Assembly (NCBI RefSeq): GCF_003970675.1
Contig: NZ_CP034563.1
Span: forward strand, 186,001-250,000
DNA length: 64,000 nucleotides
DNA from: Flammeovirga pectinis
Lineage (GTDB): Bacteria > Bacteroidota > Bacteroidia > Cytophagales > Flammeovirgaceae
Direction of reading: 5' to 3'
Positions 9,345 to 19,600 of the stretch are shown in pieces (the stretch's first letter is position 1; each line of letters starts with the position of its first letter). The position numbers and the translations under genes were made by a program. The notes beneath the pieces were generated by a model. It made no database searches. It was not told the origin of the DNA and saw only the letters and a program-made list of their open reading frames with translations.

Positions 9345-10100
9345 ATGCTTACTAAAAACGCTGAACCACTGAGACCATTTTTAAGTGATAAATTAAAACT
9401 AAATTGGAAGTTTAGTATATCGTTACTTCTGCTAGTTTGTATCCCTAGATTTTATTTGGTTTTAAAAGCCAATGTAACGCAAAATTATTCTTCAATTGGC
9501 CTCATAATGTTACTTTCTGGTTTGATTCCCTTTGTATTCTTGAATAAAAGTGGATTAAAAGAAATTGGTGTCTGTACTCCTAATAAATATTACAAATTAT
9601 TATTTTGCCTTATAATAGGAATCTTATTTAGTTATATACTTTATCTTATCGGTATTAATTTATTTGGAGTTACCTACGAAAATTGGTATGTATATATTCG
9701 AGAATCTTACAATATACCTAACATTATTTCTATTGATGATAAAATGACACTGTTCATCATAATGTCAATAACAGGAATGATATTTAGCCCTTTAGGAGAA
9801 GAATTATTTTTTCGAGGGCTCGTTCATACCGGACTATCGAATTCTCTAGGAAATCGATTTGCAACTGTAATTGATAGTTTATCATTTGCTTTAGTTCATA
9901 TCTCACATTTTGGTATTCTATATATTAATGATAGTTGGAAATTTTATCCAATGCCAACCATAATATGGGTAATTAGTATGTTTATTGTTAGTTTGCTGTT
10001 TATCAAAATGAAAAATTGGACACATTCGATTTGGGGAGCTGTAGTAGGTCATGCTGGATTTAATTTAGGTATGATATACGCTATATTTTACTTAATTTAA
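9345..10100 (+). CDS. CPBP-family intramembrane metalloprotease (CAAX-like)
   Basis: A 251-residue polytopic membrane protein with about six to seven hydrophobic segments. It carries the family's conserved motifs: GEELFFRG (E152, E153, R157), then FALVHISHF (H185, H188), then HAGFN (H236, N240). These are the residues that bind the metal or catalyse in CAAX prenyl protease/bacteriocin-processing (CPBP) proteins. Substrates of stand-alone bacterial members are mostly unknown. It is followed after 43 bases by a GNAT acetyltransferase and then a 40-residue membrane protein, perhaps one transcript ending at the terminator near 10.9 kb. It has no visible link to the flanking PUL genes. Confidence 0.85.
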   Translation: MLTKNAEPLRPFLSDKLKLNWKFSISLLLLVCIPRFYLVLKANVTQNYSSIGLIMLLSGLIPFVFLNKSGLKEIGVCTPNKYYKLLFCLIIGILFSYILYLIGINLFGVTYENWYVYIRESYNIPNIISIDDKMTLFIIMSITGMIFSPLGEELFFRGLVHTGLSNSLGNRFATVIDSLSFALVHISHFGILYINDSWKFYPMPTIIWVISMFIVSLLFIKMKNWTHSIWGAVVGHAGFNLGMIYAIFYLI

Positions 10101-10143
10101 ACTTTTATTCCCATTTAAACCACCTATTAACCCATTACATCTC

Positions 10144-10671
10144 ATGATAATTTTTAAAACAGAAAGACTCGAGATAAGACAAGTGACAAAAAAAGATTTG
10201 GATTTTTTTATTGAACTCATGTCAGCTCCAGAAATTATAGACCCTATTCCACAACCTAAATTGGCTCCCGAAGTAATCATTCAAAGGTTTAATAATGTTA
10301 CTGATTATTCTATTGCTCCTCTATTAAAAGAAAAGGTTATATGGGGAGTTTATGAAAGCGGTAAAGATGAATTAATTGGGTTATGTGCTTTCCTAACTAA
10401 CGAAGATGAGAACAGAGAAATTGGCTATCGCTTTAGAAAGAAATTTTGGGGTAAAGGATATGGAACAGAGTTAACCAAAAATATGATCACGTATTGTTTC
10501 ACAGTTTTTGAATTAGATATAGTTACTGCTGATGTTGACACTAAAAACATTGGTTCAGTAAAAATTCTAGAGAAATTCTTCCACCCTTTTAAAGAATTTT
10601 ATAACGAGGATGATGGGTGTACAGACAGAAGATATATACTGAAAAAAGAAGATTGGTTAAATAAACAATAG
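10144..10671 (+). CDS. GNAT acetyltransferase, RimJ/RimL-like
   Basis: A 175-residue cytoplasmic protein beginning MIIFKTERLEIRQVTKKDLD, the usual opening of RimJ/RimL-type N-acetyltransferases. The acetyl-CoA-binding signature is in the middle (GYRFRKKFWGKGYGTELTKN, with the R/Q-x-x-G-x-G/A pattern as KGYGTE), followed by TADVDTKNIGSVKILEKF, where an Asn-Ser pair and helix finish the fold. Such enzymes acetylate the alpha-amino group of proteins or small amines; the target cannot be predicted. It is probably cotranscribed with the CPBP protease upstream. Confidence 0.85.
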   Translation: MIIFKTERLEIRQVTKKDLDFFIELMSAPEIIDPIPQPKLAPEVIIQRFNNVTDYSIAPLLKEKVIWGVYESGKDELIGLCAFLTNEDENREIGYRFRKKFWGKGYGTELTKNMITYCFTVFELDIVTADVDTKNIGSVKILEKFFHPFKEFYNEDDGCTDRRYILKKEDWLNKQ

Positions 10672-10698
10672 CATTTTAAAAACTCTATATTTAAGACA

Positions 10699-10821
10699 AT
10701 GAAAAAATTAGTGCTTTTCTATCACTCAAATGAAAAATTAGTTCATACACTATTTCTTATAGGAGTGGTTATTGGCTCTGTAATGATGGGGTATTTATTA
10801 GATACCAACAAAGTGCAATAA
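10699..10821 (+). CDS. Small membrane protein, 40 residues
   Basis: The reading frame starts 27 bases after the GNAT stop and encodes a basic N-terminus (MKKLVLFYHSNEKL) followed by one hydrophobic helix (about residues 17-34, HTLFLIGVVIGSVMMGYLL) and a short polar tail. Its in-line position before a strong terminator, and its clean signal-anchor layout, support it as a real gene. Function is unknown. It resembles in style, but not clearly in sequence, two other tiny membrane proteins in this window (20917-21030 and 49983-50105). Confidence 0.5.
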   Translation: MKKLVLFYHSNEKLVHTLFLIGVVIGSVMMGYLLDTNKVQ

Positions 10822-10855
10822 TATATTTTAAAATACATTATATTCATTTCAGTAT

Positions 10856-10905
10856 AAAACACCATAAGCCCACAAGTTTAATTGTGAGCTTATGGTGTTT
10901 TTTTT
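10856..10905. terminator. Terminator between convergent genes
   Basis: The arms ACACCATAAGC (10859-10869) and GCTTATGGTGT (10888-10898) form an 11-bp stem followed by eight T on the plus strand. The loop is itself partly self-complementary (CCACAA / TTGTG). The shorter A-run on the left may let it serve the leftward GH gene too. Confidence 0.85.
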
Positions 10906-10917
10906 ATTGATAGTAGA

Positions 10918-13422
10918 TTATTCCACCAACAATTTCACTTGTTCTTGATTACCCGACTGATCTGTAATTAAAAGGATATAAACTCCTTTATTTAAGTTAG
11001 TTACTGATAAAGTGTAGTTACCAATAAATGTGTCTGATAGTAAAGGCTGTCCTGTTGTATTGTACATTATCAACGAGACTTTACTTTCTGTATTCGAACT
11101 TTTTATCGTAACAAAATCAGAAGAAGGGTTAGGATATACTTTTACATTTGTACTTTCAATTTGTTGGTTTAGTCGAGAACCATTTCCAATTTCTTGAATG
11201 CTTACATTATCTAGCCATGCTCCTCCGTTAGCATCTTTTGGTCTCCAAAATCCAATTTTTGAATCTTCATCATTGGCATCTGTCGTAAATTTGATACTGT
11301 ATTGAGTGAATTCTGTATCATAGATATGTTGCTCAAAGTATTTAGATCCAGCGGAATTCTTAACGTGTAATCTTGCAGACAGACTAGGATCTTCTACTTT
11401 GGCATAAAATGTTATTTCATAAGTAGTATTTGCTTTGGTTTTGAAAAATTGACTAGTTCCACCTGTGCCATCTATTTTCAAAGAAGTTGTACCTTCAAAA
11501 GGAGTTGCAGTTTCTGTTGTCGTTCCTCCATAATAATCCCAGTTCAATAAACCCTTTTCAAAGTCAGCATTTAAGACATATGATGTTCTTTTTAAAACCA
11601 TTTGATCCACAAAAACACTAGCTCCATCACTTGGTGGTTGCCAAGTCCATACTTTTACTGAACGTGTATTTTGATCAGTAGTAAACATAATATTTTGAAG
11701 GGTGTATTCTGTATCATAAATATCTTTTGTATCAATATTTACATTTTCCTCATTGGCAACTCCTAGCACTACTCTTTTACTAGCATCAGAAGTTTTTACA
11801 TAAGCAGAAAGTGTATAAGTTGTAGAAGGAGAAACAGTTACCCATTGATAAGCAGAACCTTTGTCAACCATTTTGAAAGCACTATTTCCTTCAAATGCAT
11901 CAGTACTTGTAGTCGGGTTATTCCAAAGTGTCCAATTGTTTAATCCATTTTCAAAATCACCATTAATTAACCCATTTGTTTCTGCTTGTTCTTCTAAATT
12001 AAAAACGACCATTGTGAGTGTATTTGCTCTTAATGTTGCTTGATAACTTCCAGAAGTACCCTGCCATAAACTGATATTTGAAATCTCACCTGGATCATCA
12101 AATCTTACAGATTCATGCACTGATAAAATGGTATTTCCATCGATGGTAAATTCCGCGTTTTTGTCTGTGTCATTTTTATTTAAAAGATAGATATATGCTT
12201 TATTTTCTTTAATAATTGTAGCATTCATTATTTTTCCATCTGAAGAACTACTTTGTACTAGATCTCCATCAATAGCATGTTTATAAAGTTCAAACATTTT
12301 AGCAGAAGGACTTGCAGTATAATTATCATCTGAATTTAATAGTGCCTGAAAATCTGAAGTTGAGCTACCACTCCATTGGGTAGTCCACATTGAGGCCAAT
12401 TCAATACCACCTTGCATAAATTGCATTTGCATTTCAGCTTGAATCAAAGTATTTCTAAACTGAGTGTGAGTAGGGTTATGATTGTAATCTCCTGGTGCAA
12501 CATTCCACTCTAGTGCCGCCAACTTAATATGTGGTTTACCAAGAGAAGCCGCGAGGTTATTAAAGAATTCAATTTCTTCTACAAATGTTCCTCCATCATA
12601 CCATTCTGTTTCATTTTGCATAGGTGTTTTTTCTTTCCATGCCTCCCATGTTGCTATACCCCATTTCCAATACCAATGCACATCAATGTAATCAATATTA
12701 TGTCCGCATAAATTGATAATAGTTGTGTAATTAGCTGTATTTGTACGTACTTTGTCTGTCCAATTTGCAATTAATTTAGCATTAGGAACAAGGGCTTTTA
12801 TCGCTTCAGCATAGATATTTACTTGCTGTGCATATAAAGAGGGAGTCCATTCACCACCATTTCCGTTAGCATCTTTATTGTAACCATTGCCATGATGATA
12901 GGTCTCATTATCGAGGTAAAAATACCTTACATCAAAGTTTTGATCTATGCAATACTGAATCATATCCATTGCTTCTTGTAGGGCTTCTTCTTCACGGTCC
13001 CATTCTAAACCTGAACTCATATTGATGCCTAGCATTGGTTCTGTACCTGCTGTATTTGTCAGTGTGATGTATTCATCCAAATCCATGTATTCTGAAGGAT
13101 CAGCATCTGAACTTCTGTTGTAATTGGGATTCCAATTGTCAACCCATCCAACACCAGAAAGATCATTCCAATGGTACATTGTAGCAACAGTACCTCCGGG
13201 CCAACGTAAAAAGCCAGCACCAATATCTTGGTAAAGTTGTGCTACTGAGCCATCGGCATAAATAGAATCAGCTTCTTCAGAGTAAACCAATCCATGCCCT
13301 TGAATCATGGGGTGAATAGTGTGTTTTTTTTGATAACTGTCAATGGAGATTTGTACTTGAGCAAAAGCTGGAAAAATTGCCCAAATTGATAGTAGGAGTA
13401 GTGTAATAGTTATTTTTATCAT
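10918..13422 (-). CDS. Secreted clan GH-A-type glycoside hydrolase with two CBM-like modules and T9SS tail
   Basis: An 834-residue protein with a signal peptide (1-21). The catalytic barrel (about 22-385) has FLRWPGG (72-77), a candidate acid/base E173 in YFYLDNETYH and a candidate nucleophile E305 in LAALEWNVA, the arrangement of clan GH-A enzymes such as GH39, GH51 and GH79. A small beta-sandwich follows (about 390-475), then two CBM4/9-like modules starting INGDFENGLNNW and LNADFEKGLLNW, closely like the pair in the 2964-6371 protein, then a T9SS sorting domain from about residue 755 (VYPNPSSDFVTI, ending VKLLVE). It probably acts outside the cell on the PUL polysaccharide. The exact GH family is not certain. 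The last ~210 bases are nearly identical to the end of the neighbouring GH gene. Confidence 0.8.
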   Translation of the reverse strand: MIKITITLLLLSIWAIFPAFAQVQISIDSYQKKHTIHPMIQGHGLVYSEEADSIYADGSVAQLYQDIGAGFLRWPGGTVATMYHWNDLSGVGWVDNWNPNYNRSSDADPSEYMDLDEYITLTNTAGTEPMLGINMSSGLEWDREEEALQEAMDMIQYCIDQNFDVRYFYLDNETYHHGNGYNKDANGNGGEWTPSLYAQQVNIYAEAIKALVPNAKLIANWTDKVRTNTANYTTIINLCGHNIDYIDVHWYWKWGIATWEAWKEKTPMQNETEWYDGGTFVEEIEFFNNLAASLGKPHIKLAALEWNVAPGDYNHNPTHTQFRNTLIQAEMQMQFMQGGIELASMWTTQWSGSSTSDFQALLNSDDNYTASPSAKMFELYKHAIDGDLVQSSSSDGKIMNATIIKENKAYIYLLNKNDTDKNAEFTIDGNTILSVHESVRFDDPGEISNISLWQGTSGSYQATLRANTLTMVVFNLEEQAETNGLINGDFENGLNNWTLWNNPTTSTDAFEGNSAFKMVDKGSAYQWVTVSPSTTYTLSAYVKTSDASKRVVLGVANEENVNIDTKDIYDTEYTLQNIMFTTDQNTRSVKVWTWQPPSDGASVFVDQMVLKRTSYVLNADFEKGLLNWDYYGGTTTETATPFEGTTSLKIDGTGGTSQFFKTKANTTYEITFYAKVEDPSLSARLHVKNSAGSKYFEQHIYDTEFTQYSIKFTTDANDEDSKIGFWRPKDANGGAWLDNVSIQEIGNGSRLNQQIESTNVKVYPNPSSDFVTIKSSNTESKVSLIMYNTTGQPLLSDTFIGNYTLSVTNLNKGVYILLITDQSGNQEQVKLLVE
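10921..11138. repeat. Near-identical T9SS-domain repeat, copy 1
   Basis: The 3' end of this GH gene matches 13504-13721 almost base for base, differing at only a handful of positions. It covers the sorting domain from VYPNPSSDFVTI to the stop. The level of identity in neighbouring, otherwise different enzymes suggests recent duplication or gene conversion of the export tail. Confidence 0.85.
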
Positions 13423-13454
13423 ACTTTTTTAAGTAATTTTGTTACTAAATAAAA

Positions 13455-13491
13455 CTCTTATAACCACTGAAATATTCAATGGTTATAAGAG
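13455..13491 (-). terminator. Hairpin between the two GH genes
   Basis: The arms CTCTTATAACCA (13455-13466) and TGGTTATAAGAG (13480-13491) make a perfect 12-bp stem in the 80-base gap. On the minus strand it is followed by TTTTATTTAG. It may end or attenuate transcription from the upstream GH gene. Confidence 0.6.
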
Positions 13492-13502
13492 AAAAATAAA
13501 AT

Positions 13503-16382
13503 TTATTCTACCAACAATTTCACTTGTTCTTGATTACCCGACTGATCTGTAATTAAAAGGATATAAACTCCTTTATTTAAATCAGTTACTGATAAATTAT
13601 AGCTACCAATAAATGTGTCTGATAGTAAAGGCTGTCCTGTTGTATTGTACATTATCAACGAGACTTCACTTTCTGTATTCGAACTTTTTATCGTAACAAA
13701 ATCAGATGATGGATTAGGGAATACATCAATATTAAATGCACTTTCTTCACCATTTGCACTCATTCTAGTTCCACTTGTAGAAATGTTTACATTCACAATA
13801 GCATCATCTCCCATATTACCCCAACTAGCATCTCTATACTGATGGTGAAATTTTGTATTTCCAGTAATAGTAGGTGTGTGTGTAAATGTAAAATTTGGTG
13901 CTGTTAAAAAGGCTACCTCATTCCAATTAGCATCATATACATAAATATATTGTGTGTTTGCTGCTGTAGTAAAGATAAATTCTAGCGGACTAATACTGCT
14001 GTAAGTACCTCCTTCTACTGGTGTAATTAATGCATTTACTTGATTGTAAACGGTTATTGTTGTTGTTGCAGAAAACCCTCCATCTACTGCCGTTACTGTA
14101 ATATTTGCCGTTCCAACACCAACAGTTGTTACAAGACCACTGCCATTTACTGTTGCAACTGCGGCATTACTACTGCTCCAATTTTTATTCTGATTTGTAG
14201 CATTAGAAGGTGTCAAAGTAGCTGTAAGTTGTACCGTATTTCCTGTGTACATTACTCCATTTTGATTTGAGACTTGAATACCAGAAACAGCAATTGTACT
14301 CGATCCTCCACCTACTTCTTCAAAAGAAATGTAGGTATTTGTACCTCCTGAAGCAATTGTTGACATTTCAACCACTCCATTTGATGTTACTTTGAGGCGT
14401 GGATTAGTACCTCCTCTTGTTGTTAATTTGTAATACGATGTTCCCGCCACTTCTTCTAATAACCATTTTGTCCAATCGCCTTTAGAAGTTGCTGCTTGCA
14501 TATCTGCAACAGTAGATTGATCTGTACGAATACGAGGTTTTCCACCACCACCAAGGCAATCTATATAGTAATATCCTTCTGTTGTAGATTCCGACAATTG
14601 CCATTGTACCGTTTGGTCAGTAGCAGATAAAGAAGTTGTAAAGGCATCTTCTGCACCATTTGCTCCAATTTTTAAATTATGGGTAGGACTCACCATGTAG
14701 TAAGTTTTTGATACATCAATAGTTTCAGATGGTGTACCTTGTTCTATCGTAACATTTACATTTCCATTTCCAATATTAGTCCAGTTTGCATCGTTGTATT
14801 CAAAATGAAAAGTTGCATTACCTGAAGTTGATGGCTCATAATTAAACGAGAAGTTTGGTGCAGATAATGCCGCTATTTCTTGCCAATTTTGATCGTAAAC
14901 ATAAATGTATTCTGTAGCAGACGAAGTGTTAAATTCAAAATCTATTCCGTTGGTTGTATAAAGACCTCCTTCTACAGGTGACACTAAAGCATTCGGGTTA
15001 TCGGCTGCCATAGAAAATACCGTAATAGAAGTAGAAGGTAGTGTATAAGTAATGGCATCATTTACTACAGAAGCAGCTGAAAGTTGTGCTAATGTTGGTG
15101 CAGTATCCCATTCGTCGTTACCTTTAAATTGCCAAACATTTCCAATTGCATAGTTATTCAAAGACGTAATACCAAGATCAATATTTAATGATGAGGTTGC
15201 TTTATTGATCAAAATAACGTTTAAGTCTCCATTATTTTTATCGTAGGCAGCATAAGCAACTACTGAAGTAGTTCCACTAGAGATTTGTACTAGATCATCT
15301 TTAATAAATTTCTCCCATAATGCTAAAGGCTGTGCCACTGCTGTCAAGTTATTTTGATTATCGACAGCATCCCACTTCAAACCTCCATAAACACCATTTT
15401 CATCAGGGTACCATCTCGTATTCCATAAACAACCATAAGCCGTTTTTGAACTTTGTAAAATTTGACCAATTAAATCAAAGTTGATTAAACCTTTACCTGT
15501 ATTGTTAGATAGGTCCCATCCGCTATCAGTCCAATCTGCTTGATTAAATTCTGAAATGACAGTAGGTAACGTTAAACTTTCATCTACTTTTAGAAGATCT
15601 ACATTTGTACCATTTTTATAATTCGTATAAGAAGTTCCACCACCATTAGTATAATTACTAATTGCAATAAAATCGAGTGCATCACCACAAAGGTTAATTA
15701 ATTGTTGTGCTTCATGTGCCTTCCAACTAACACCAATTTGGATAGTAGGATCAACAGCTTTCATTGCATTTGAGTATTCAATTACTTTTGCTGCTAAAGA
15801 ATTTACATTAAGAGGAAATTTGGCCCATTGAGTTTGTTTAGAATTATGCCACATTTCATTGCCAATTTCCCAATACTTTACATTGTATCCTTTTGTAACG
15901 TTAGAATATCTTACCCATTCGGCAGCCATTGTTTTATTTAACGTAACTGTGTCCCAAATACTCAAGGCCACATTAACGTGAGCTTCAGCACCCGTTTCTT
16001 GACATAAAGTCATGAACTCATCAAAGTTTAAAGTAGTCCGAGCACCATCGGCATAACTTCCCGTCCAATAATTGGTTGTTGGATCTGGATCCATAGGGTC
16101 TGCGGTCCAAAAAAAGTAGTTCGTTTTTTCACCACCGGGGTAACGGAGGCGTTTGGATCCTGTTTCTGTGATTGCTGCAGATAGTGTTCGGCTTCCTGCT
16201 GCTCTGTCTACATCATGGTCAACACCAGCATTGAGGTTAATACCATACTTGTCACTTACATTACTTGCAATTGTGCTTGATGTGTTGACATTAATGCTGA
16301 CTTGGGCTTGTGTGTTGAAGGGAGTTGCTACTAGTGCTAAAAGGAGTACTAATAGACATTCAAATTTTGTAGTTTTTTTCAT
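13503..16382 (-). CDS. Secreted clan GH-A-type glycoside hydrolase with ricin-like lectin domain and T9SS tail
   Basis: A 959-residue protein with a signal peptide ending TQAQ. The catalytic region (about 28-370) has RLRYPGGE, candidate acid/base E176 in YWEIGNEMW and candidate nucleophile E278 in TVISEFNQ, a GH51/GH39-like layout. After a C-terminal beta-sandwich come an 80-residue module (SPVEGGLYTTNGIDFEF), a ricin-type beta-trefoil-like region (about 550-700), a Big_2 domain (about 705-785), a second copy of the 80-residue module (TPVEGGTYSSISPLEF) and a T9SS sorting domain. The duplicated module is not one I can name. The enzyme is probably secreted and surface-bound, with the lectin-like parts holding it on polysaccharide. 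It lies just upstream of the other GH gene and downstream of the regulator. Confidence 0.8.
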   Translation of the reverse strand: MKKTTKFECLLVLLLALVATPFNTQAQVSINVNTSSTIASNVSDKYGINLNAGVDHDVDRAAGSRTLSAAITETGSKRLRYPGGEKTNYFFWTADPMDPDPTTNYWTGSYADGARTTLNFDEFMTLCQETGAEAHVNVALSIWDTVTLNKTMAAEWVRYSNVTKGYNVKYWEIGNEMWHNSKQTQWAKFPLNVNSLAAKVIEYSNAMKAVDPTIQIGVSWKAHEAQQLINLCGDALDFIAISNYTNGGGTSYTNYKNGTNVDLLKVDESLTLPTVISEFNQADWTDSGWDLSNNTGKGLINFDLIGQILQSSKTAYGCLWNTRWYPDENGVYGGLKWDAVDNQNNLTAVAQPLALWEKFIKDDLVQISSGTTSVVAYAAYDKNNGDLNVILINKATSSLNIDLGITSLNNYAIGNVWQFKGNDEWDTAPTLAQLSAASVVNDAITYTLPSTSITVFSMAADNPNALVSPVEGGLYTTNGIDFEFNTSSATEYIYVYDQNWQEIAALSAPNFSFNYEPSTSGNATFHFEYNDANWTNIGNGNVNVTIEQGTPSETIDVSKTYYMVSPTHNLKIGANGAEDAFTTSLSATDQTVQWQLSESTTEGYYYIDCLGGGGKPRIRTDQSTVADMQAATSKGDWTKWLLEEVAGTSYYKLTTRGGTNPRLKVTSNGVVEMSTIASGGTNTYISFEEVGGGSSTIAVSGIQVSNQNGVMYTGNTVQLTATLTPSNATNQNKNWSSSNAAVATVNGSGLVTTVGVGTANITVTAVDGGFSATTTITVYNQVNALITPVEGGTYSSISPLEFIFTTAANTQYIYVYDANWNEVAFLTAPNFTFTHTPTITGNTKFHHQYRDASWGNMGDDAIVNVNISTSGTRMSANGEESAFNIDVFPNPSSDFVTIKSSNTESEVSLIMYNTTGQPLLSDTFIGSYNLSVTDLNKGVYILLITDQSGNQEQVKLLVE
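13504..13721. repeat. Near-identical T9SS-domain repeat, copy 2
   Basis: Partner of 10921-11138: the encoded tails differ by a few residues only (for example ESKVSL versus ESEVSL, IGNYTLSVTNL versus IGSYNLSVTDL). The similarity stops soon upstream of the YPNPSSDF motif, where the two proteins are unrelated. Confidence 0.85.
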
Positions 16383-16522
16383 TCCGTTTTATGTTGTGTT
16401 AATTATCATAGCAGCTATTTTTAATGGTCACCTTTAAGTAGAATCACAAAAAGGTTTTTATACAAAATAGCTTTTAAGTTATAGCCTGGTTGATTTTTCT
16501 ATAACCATTCATACAAAACAAC

Positions 16523-16556
16523 ACCTTTTTACACTTATTAATAAGCGTAAAAAGGT
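16523..16556. terminator. 34-bp near-perfect palindrome downstream of the hybrid regulator
   Basis: ACCTTTTTAC-A-CTTATT / AATAAG-C-GTAAAAAGGT pairs along its whole length apart from one A/C mismatch. It sits 66 bases after the leftward regulator's stop and about 140 bases before the GH start at 16382. It can be the regulator's terminator or an operator for the GH promoter. The rest of the 16383-16621 gap shows no gene. Confidence 0.55.
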
Positions 16557-16621
16557 CATTTAATAGCATTATTCAAGAATCCGTATCACTAAAAAACTTT
16601 TCAGCTTAAATGCTCAAGTGT

Positions 16622-19600
16622 TTATTCTTCAAGAGTTACTTCTAGTTTCTTTTTGGTTAGCATATATTCTTTTGGCGTAACTCCATACATCGCTTTAAAA
16701 CTTCTTGTAAAGTAAGAACTATGCGTAAAGCCAGATTGATACATTACATCTTTAACCCTATAGACATTTGCATCTAATAATTGAGCTGCTCTTTTTAATC
16801 GAATTGTACGGATTAAATCTGTTGCTGTTTGCCCTGTTAACCCTTTAATTTTTCTGTAAAAATTACTGTGGCTCATGCTTAAATCTGTACTGAGCATTTT
16901 TACATTCAGGTCTGGATTATCAATATTATCCTCAATCATTTTCATTACCTGTACTAGAAATTTGTCGTCTACAGATTGCACAGCAATTTCTTTTGGTTCT
17001 AGGATAACCTCTTGTAAATAGGTTTTCTTTAAGAGGTTTCTTTGGTTTAATAACTGTCCTGTTTTAGTGGTAAGGTATTCTAAGTGGAAGGGTTTTTCAA
17101 TATAATCATCTGCTCCAAATTCGGTACCCATTAATTTACATGCAGAACTACTCTTTGCTGTTAATAGTATAAATGGAATATGACTAGTGGTTACATTTTC
17201 CTTTACTTTTTGACACAATTCAAACCCATCCATTATTGGCATCATTACATCCGAAATAATAATATCGGGTACCTCTTGAATTGCAATATTCCATCCTTCT
17301 TTTCCATTTTCTGCTAGAAAGACTTTGTATTGGTTTTTAAAAGAACCTGACAGGAATTCTCTCATATCAATATCATCTTCTACAATAAGTATGATTGGTA
17401 AATCTGTATTTTGCTCAGTAATTAATTCTGGTGAAAGTGGCTTTTTTTCCACATTTAATTCTGCCTCTTCAATTTGTTTCAAATCAGATTCTACGTAATC
17501 AGAAAGAGTTTCTTTGTTTATTGGTAAACAAAGCGTAAATGTAGATCCTTTACTTACCTCAGATTTTACTTGTATAGTACCAGAATGCAATGCTACATAC
17601 TGATTTACAATAGATAGCCCAATTCCAGAACCTTTCTGGTTGGTATAGTTTTTACCTTCTACTGCATTAAAACGTTCAAAAACTTGTTGAATTTTATCTT
17701 TAGGAATCCCCTCTCCTGTATCTGTTAAGGCAATCTTTATGTACTCCTCATTTGGGCTATTTTCATCGTAAGAAATTGATAAATTGATCTCCCCTTTATC
17801 TGGTGTAAACTTGTAAGCATTAGACAATAAATTATAGTATACATTTTCTAATTTTTCTATATCAAACCACATCACTAATGTTGGAATAGTGGTAGTGAAA
17901 TTTAAAGTGATATCCCTATTTATCGTTTCCTCTTTAAATTGTGATAGAATACGTTGACTAAACTTTACTATATCATATTGTTGAATTCTAAGTTTTTCTA
18001 CCCCTTTCTCTATTTTTCTTAAATCGAGAATTTTATTTACCTGTAGCTGTAGTTTATTGGTATTTCTTTTTATAATTTTTAATGTGTTCAGCTTCTGTTC
18101 ATCAGTTTCTGATGCCATCAATTGTTCTGTTGGTCCTAAAATAAGAGAAAGTGGTGTTTTAAGATCATGTGTGATATTGTTGTAAAACTTAGTTTTAATT
18201 TCTATCAGTTCTTCACTTTTCTCCAGCTTAATTTTCTCTAACTTAATATCGTTTGTATAATGAAGTTTCTCTGTAAGAATCTTTTTCACAAGCATTAAAA
18301 AACCTATAATGAGTAAAAAATAGACTAGTAAAGCCCAATTTGTAGCCCAAAACGGAGCAGCAACAGTAATAGCAATTTCTCTATATTCTTTTGGAAAAAC
18401 ACCATTATCGTTAGATGCTTTTACTTTTAGAGTGTATTTCTTTGGTCTCAGATTTTTATAGGCAACACTATTTCTATCGTTTAAAATTTGCCATTTATCA
18501 TCAAATCCTTCTAACTGAAACATGTATTCTGTTGGGTCTGCAATGGAGAGGTTCATTGATGAAAATGAGAACTCAAAATTGTTTTCATCATACGCCAAAT
18601 CTAAAGATTCTATCGTATTTAAATCTCTATTAAACTTTCCATTATCAACAGTATTAAGTAAGGATTTTTCGTTTATTTTGAGATCTGTGAATACAACAGG
18701 TTTATCTTTTATAGAAGAAGAAATTTTATTAGGATCTAATGATACAAAACCTTCTTTTCCAAAGAAAAACACCTTCCCTTTACTGTCTAAATAAGTATTG
18801 GCTTTAAATTTAACCCTCACTATTTCTTTGGTAGGGACTTTTAATACATTTTTCTTTTTGAGGTCGTAAGAATATAAATTTCGTGTATCACTAAACCATA
18901 ATTTATCATTAACCACTACCATAGATTTCATGTCTATAGCCATAGAATCACACAAAGAATAATAATTACTGTCTAAAGGTTTTTTATATATTTTATTGGT
19001 CGCTGTAAAAAAAACAGCTTTTTCATCAGAGAATAACGTGACAATGTTTCCAATTTCAGTAAGGTCTTGTTCTTTTCTGAATTTATCTATATTTATAAAA
19101 CATCCTTTTACTGCATTAAAAGTTGCTAGTTTAGTATATGTTGATACCCATAAATTATTATTCTGATCAAAAATCATTGTATTTATACCATCTTCTGGTA
19201 AAGAATCTGGATTTCCTTCTTCATGTCTGAAGTTGATAAAAGAAAGCTCTCCGTTATTCTGAACCACCTTATAAATACCTTTATTTACAGTTCCTATCCA
19301 GATATCTCCTTTGCTATTTCCTGTTACTTTTGATAAATAATTGGTGTGTAACTGATCTTTCTCTTGAGGTTTAGCAATGTATCTCTTTATCTTTTCTGTA
19401 TAAATATTGTACGTATTCAATCCTCCAGATGTCGCAATCCAAACCATTCCTTTTAGATCAGCATAAACATCAAATACTCTTCTATGTAATATTTCTGGTG
19501 GAGAGAAATACACATATTTTTTAGTTGCAGTAATGTATTGAATTAAACCTATATCACTTGCAATCCAATAATTCCCTTTTGCATCTTCAGACATTGCATT

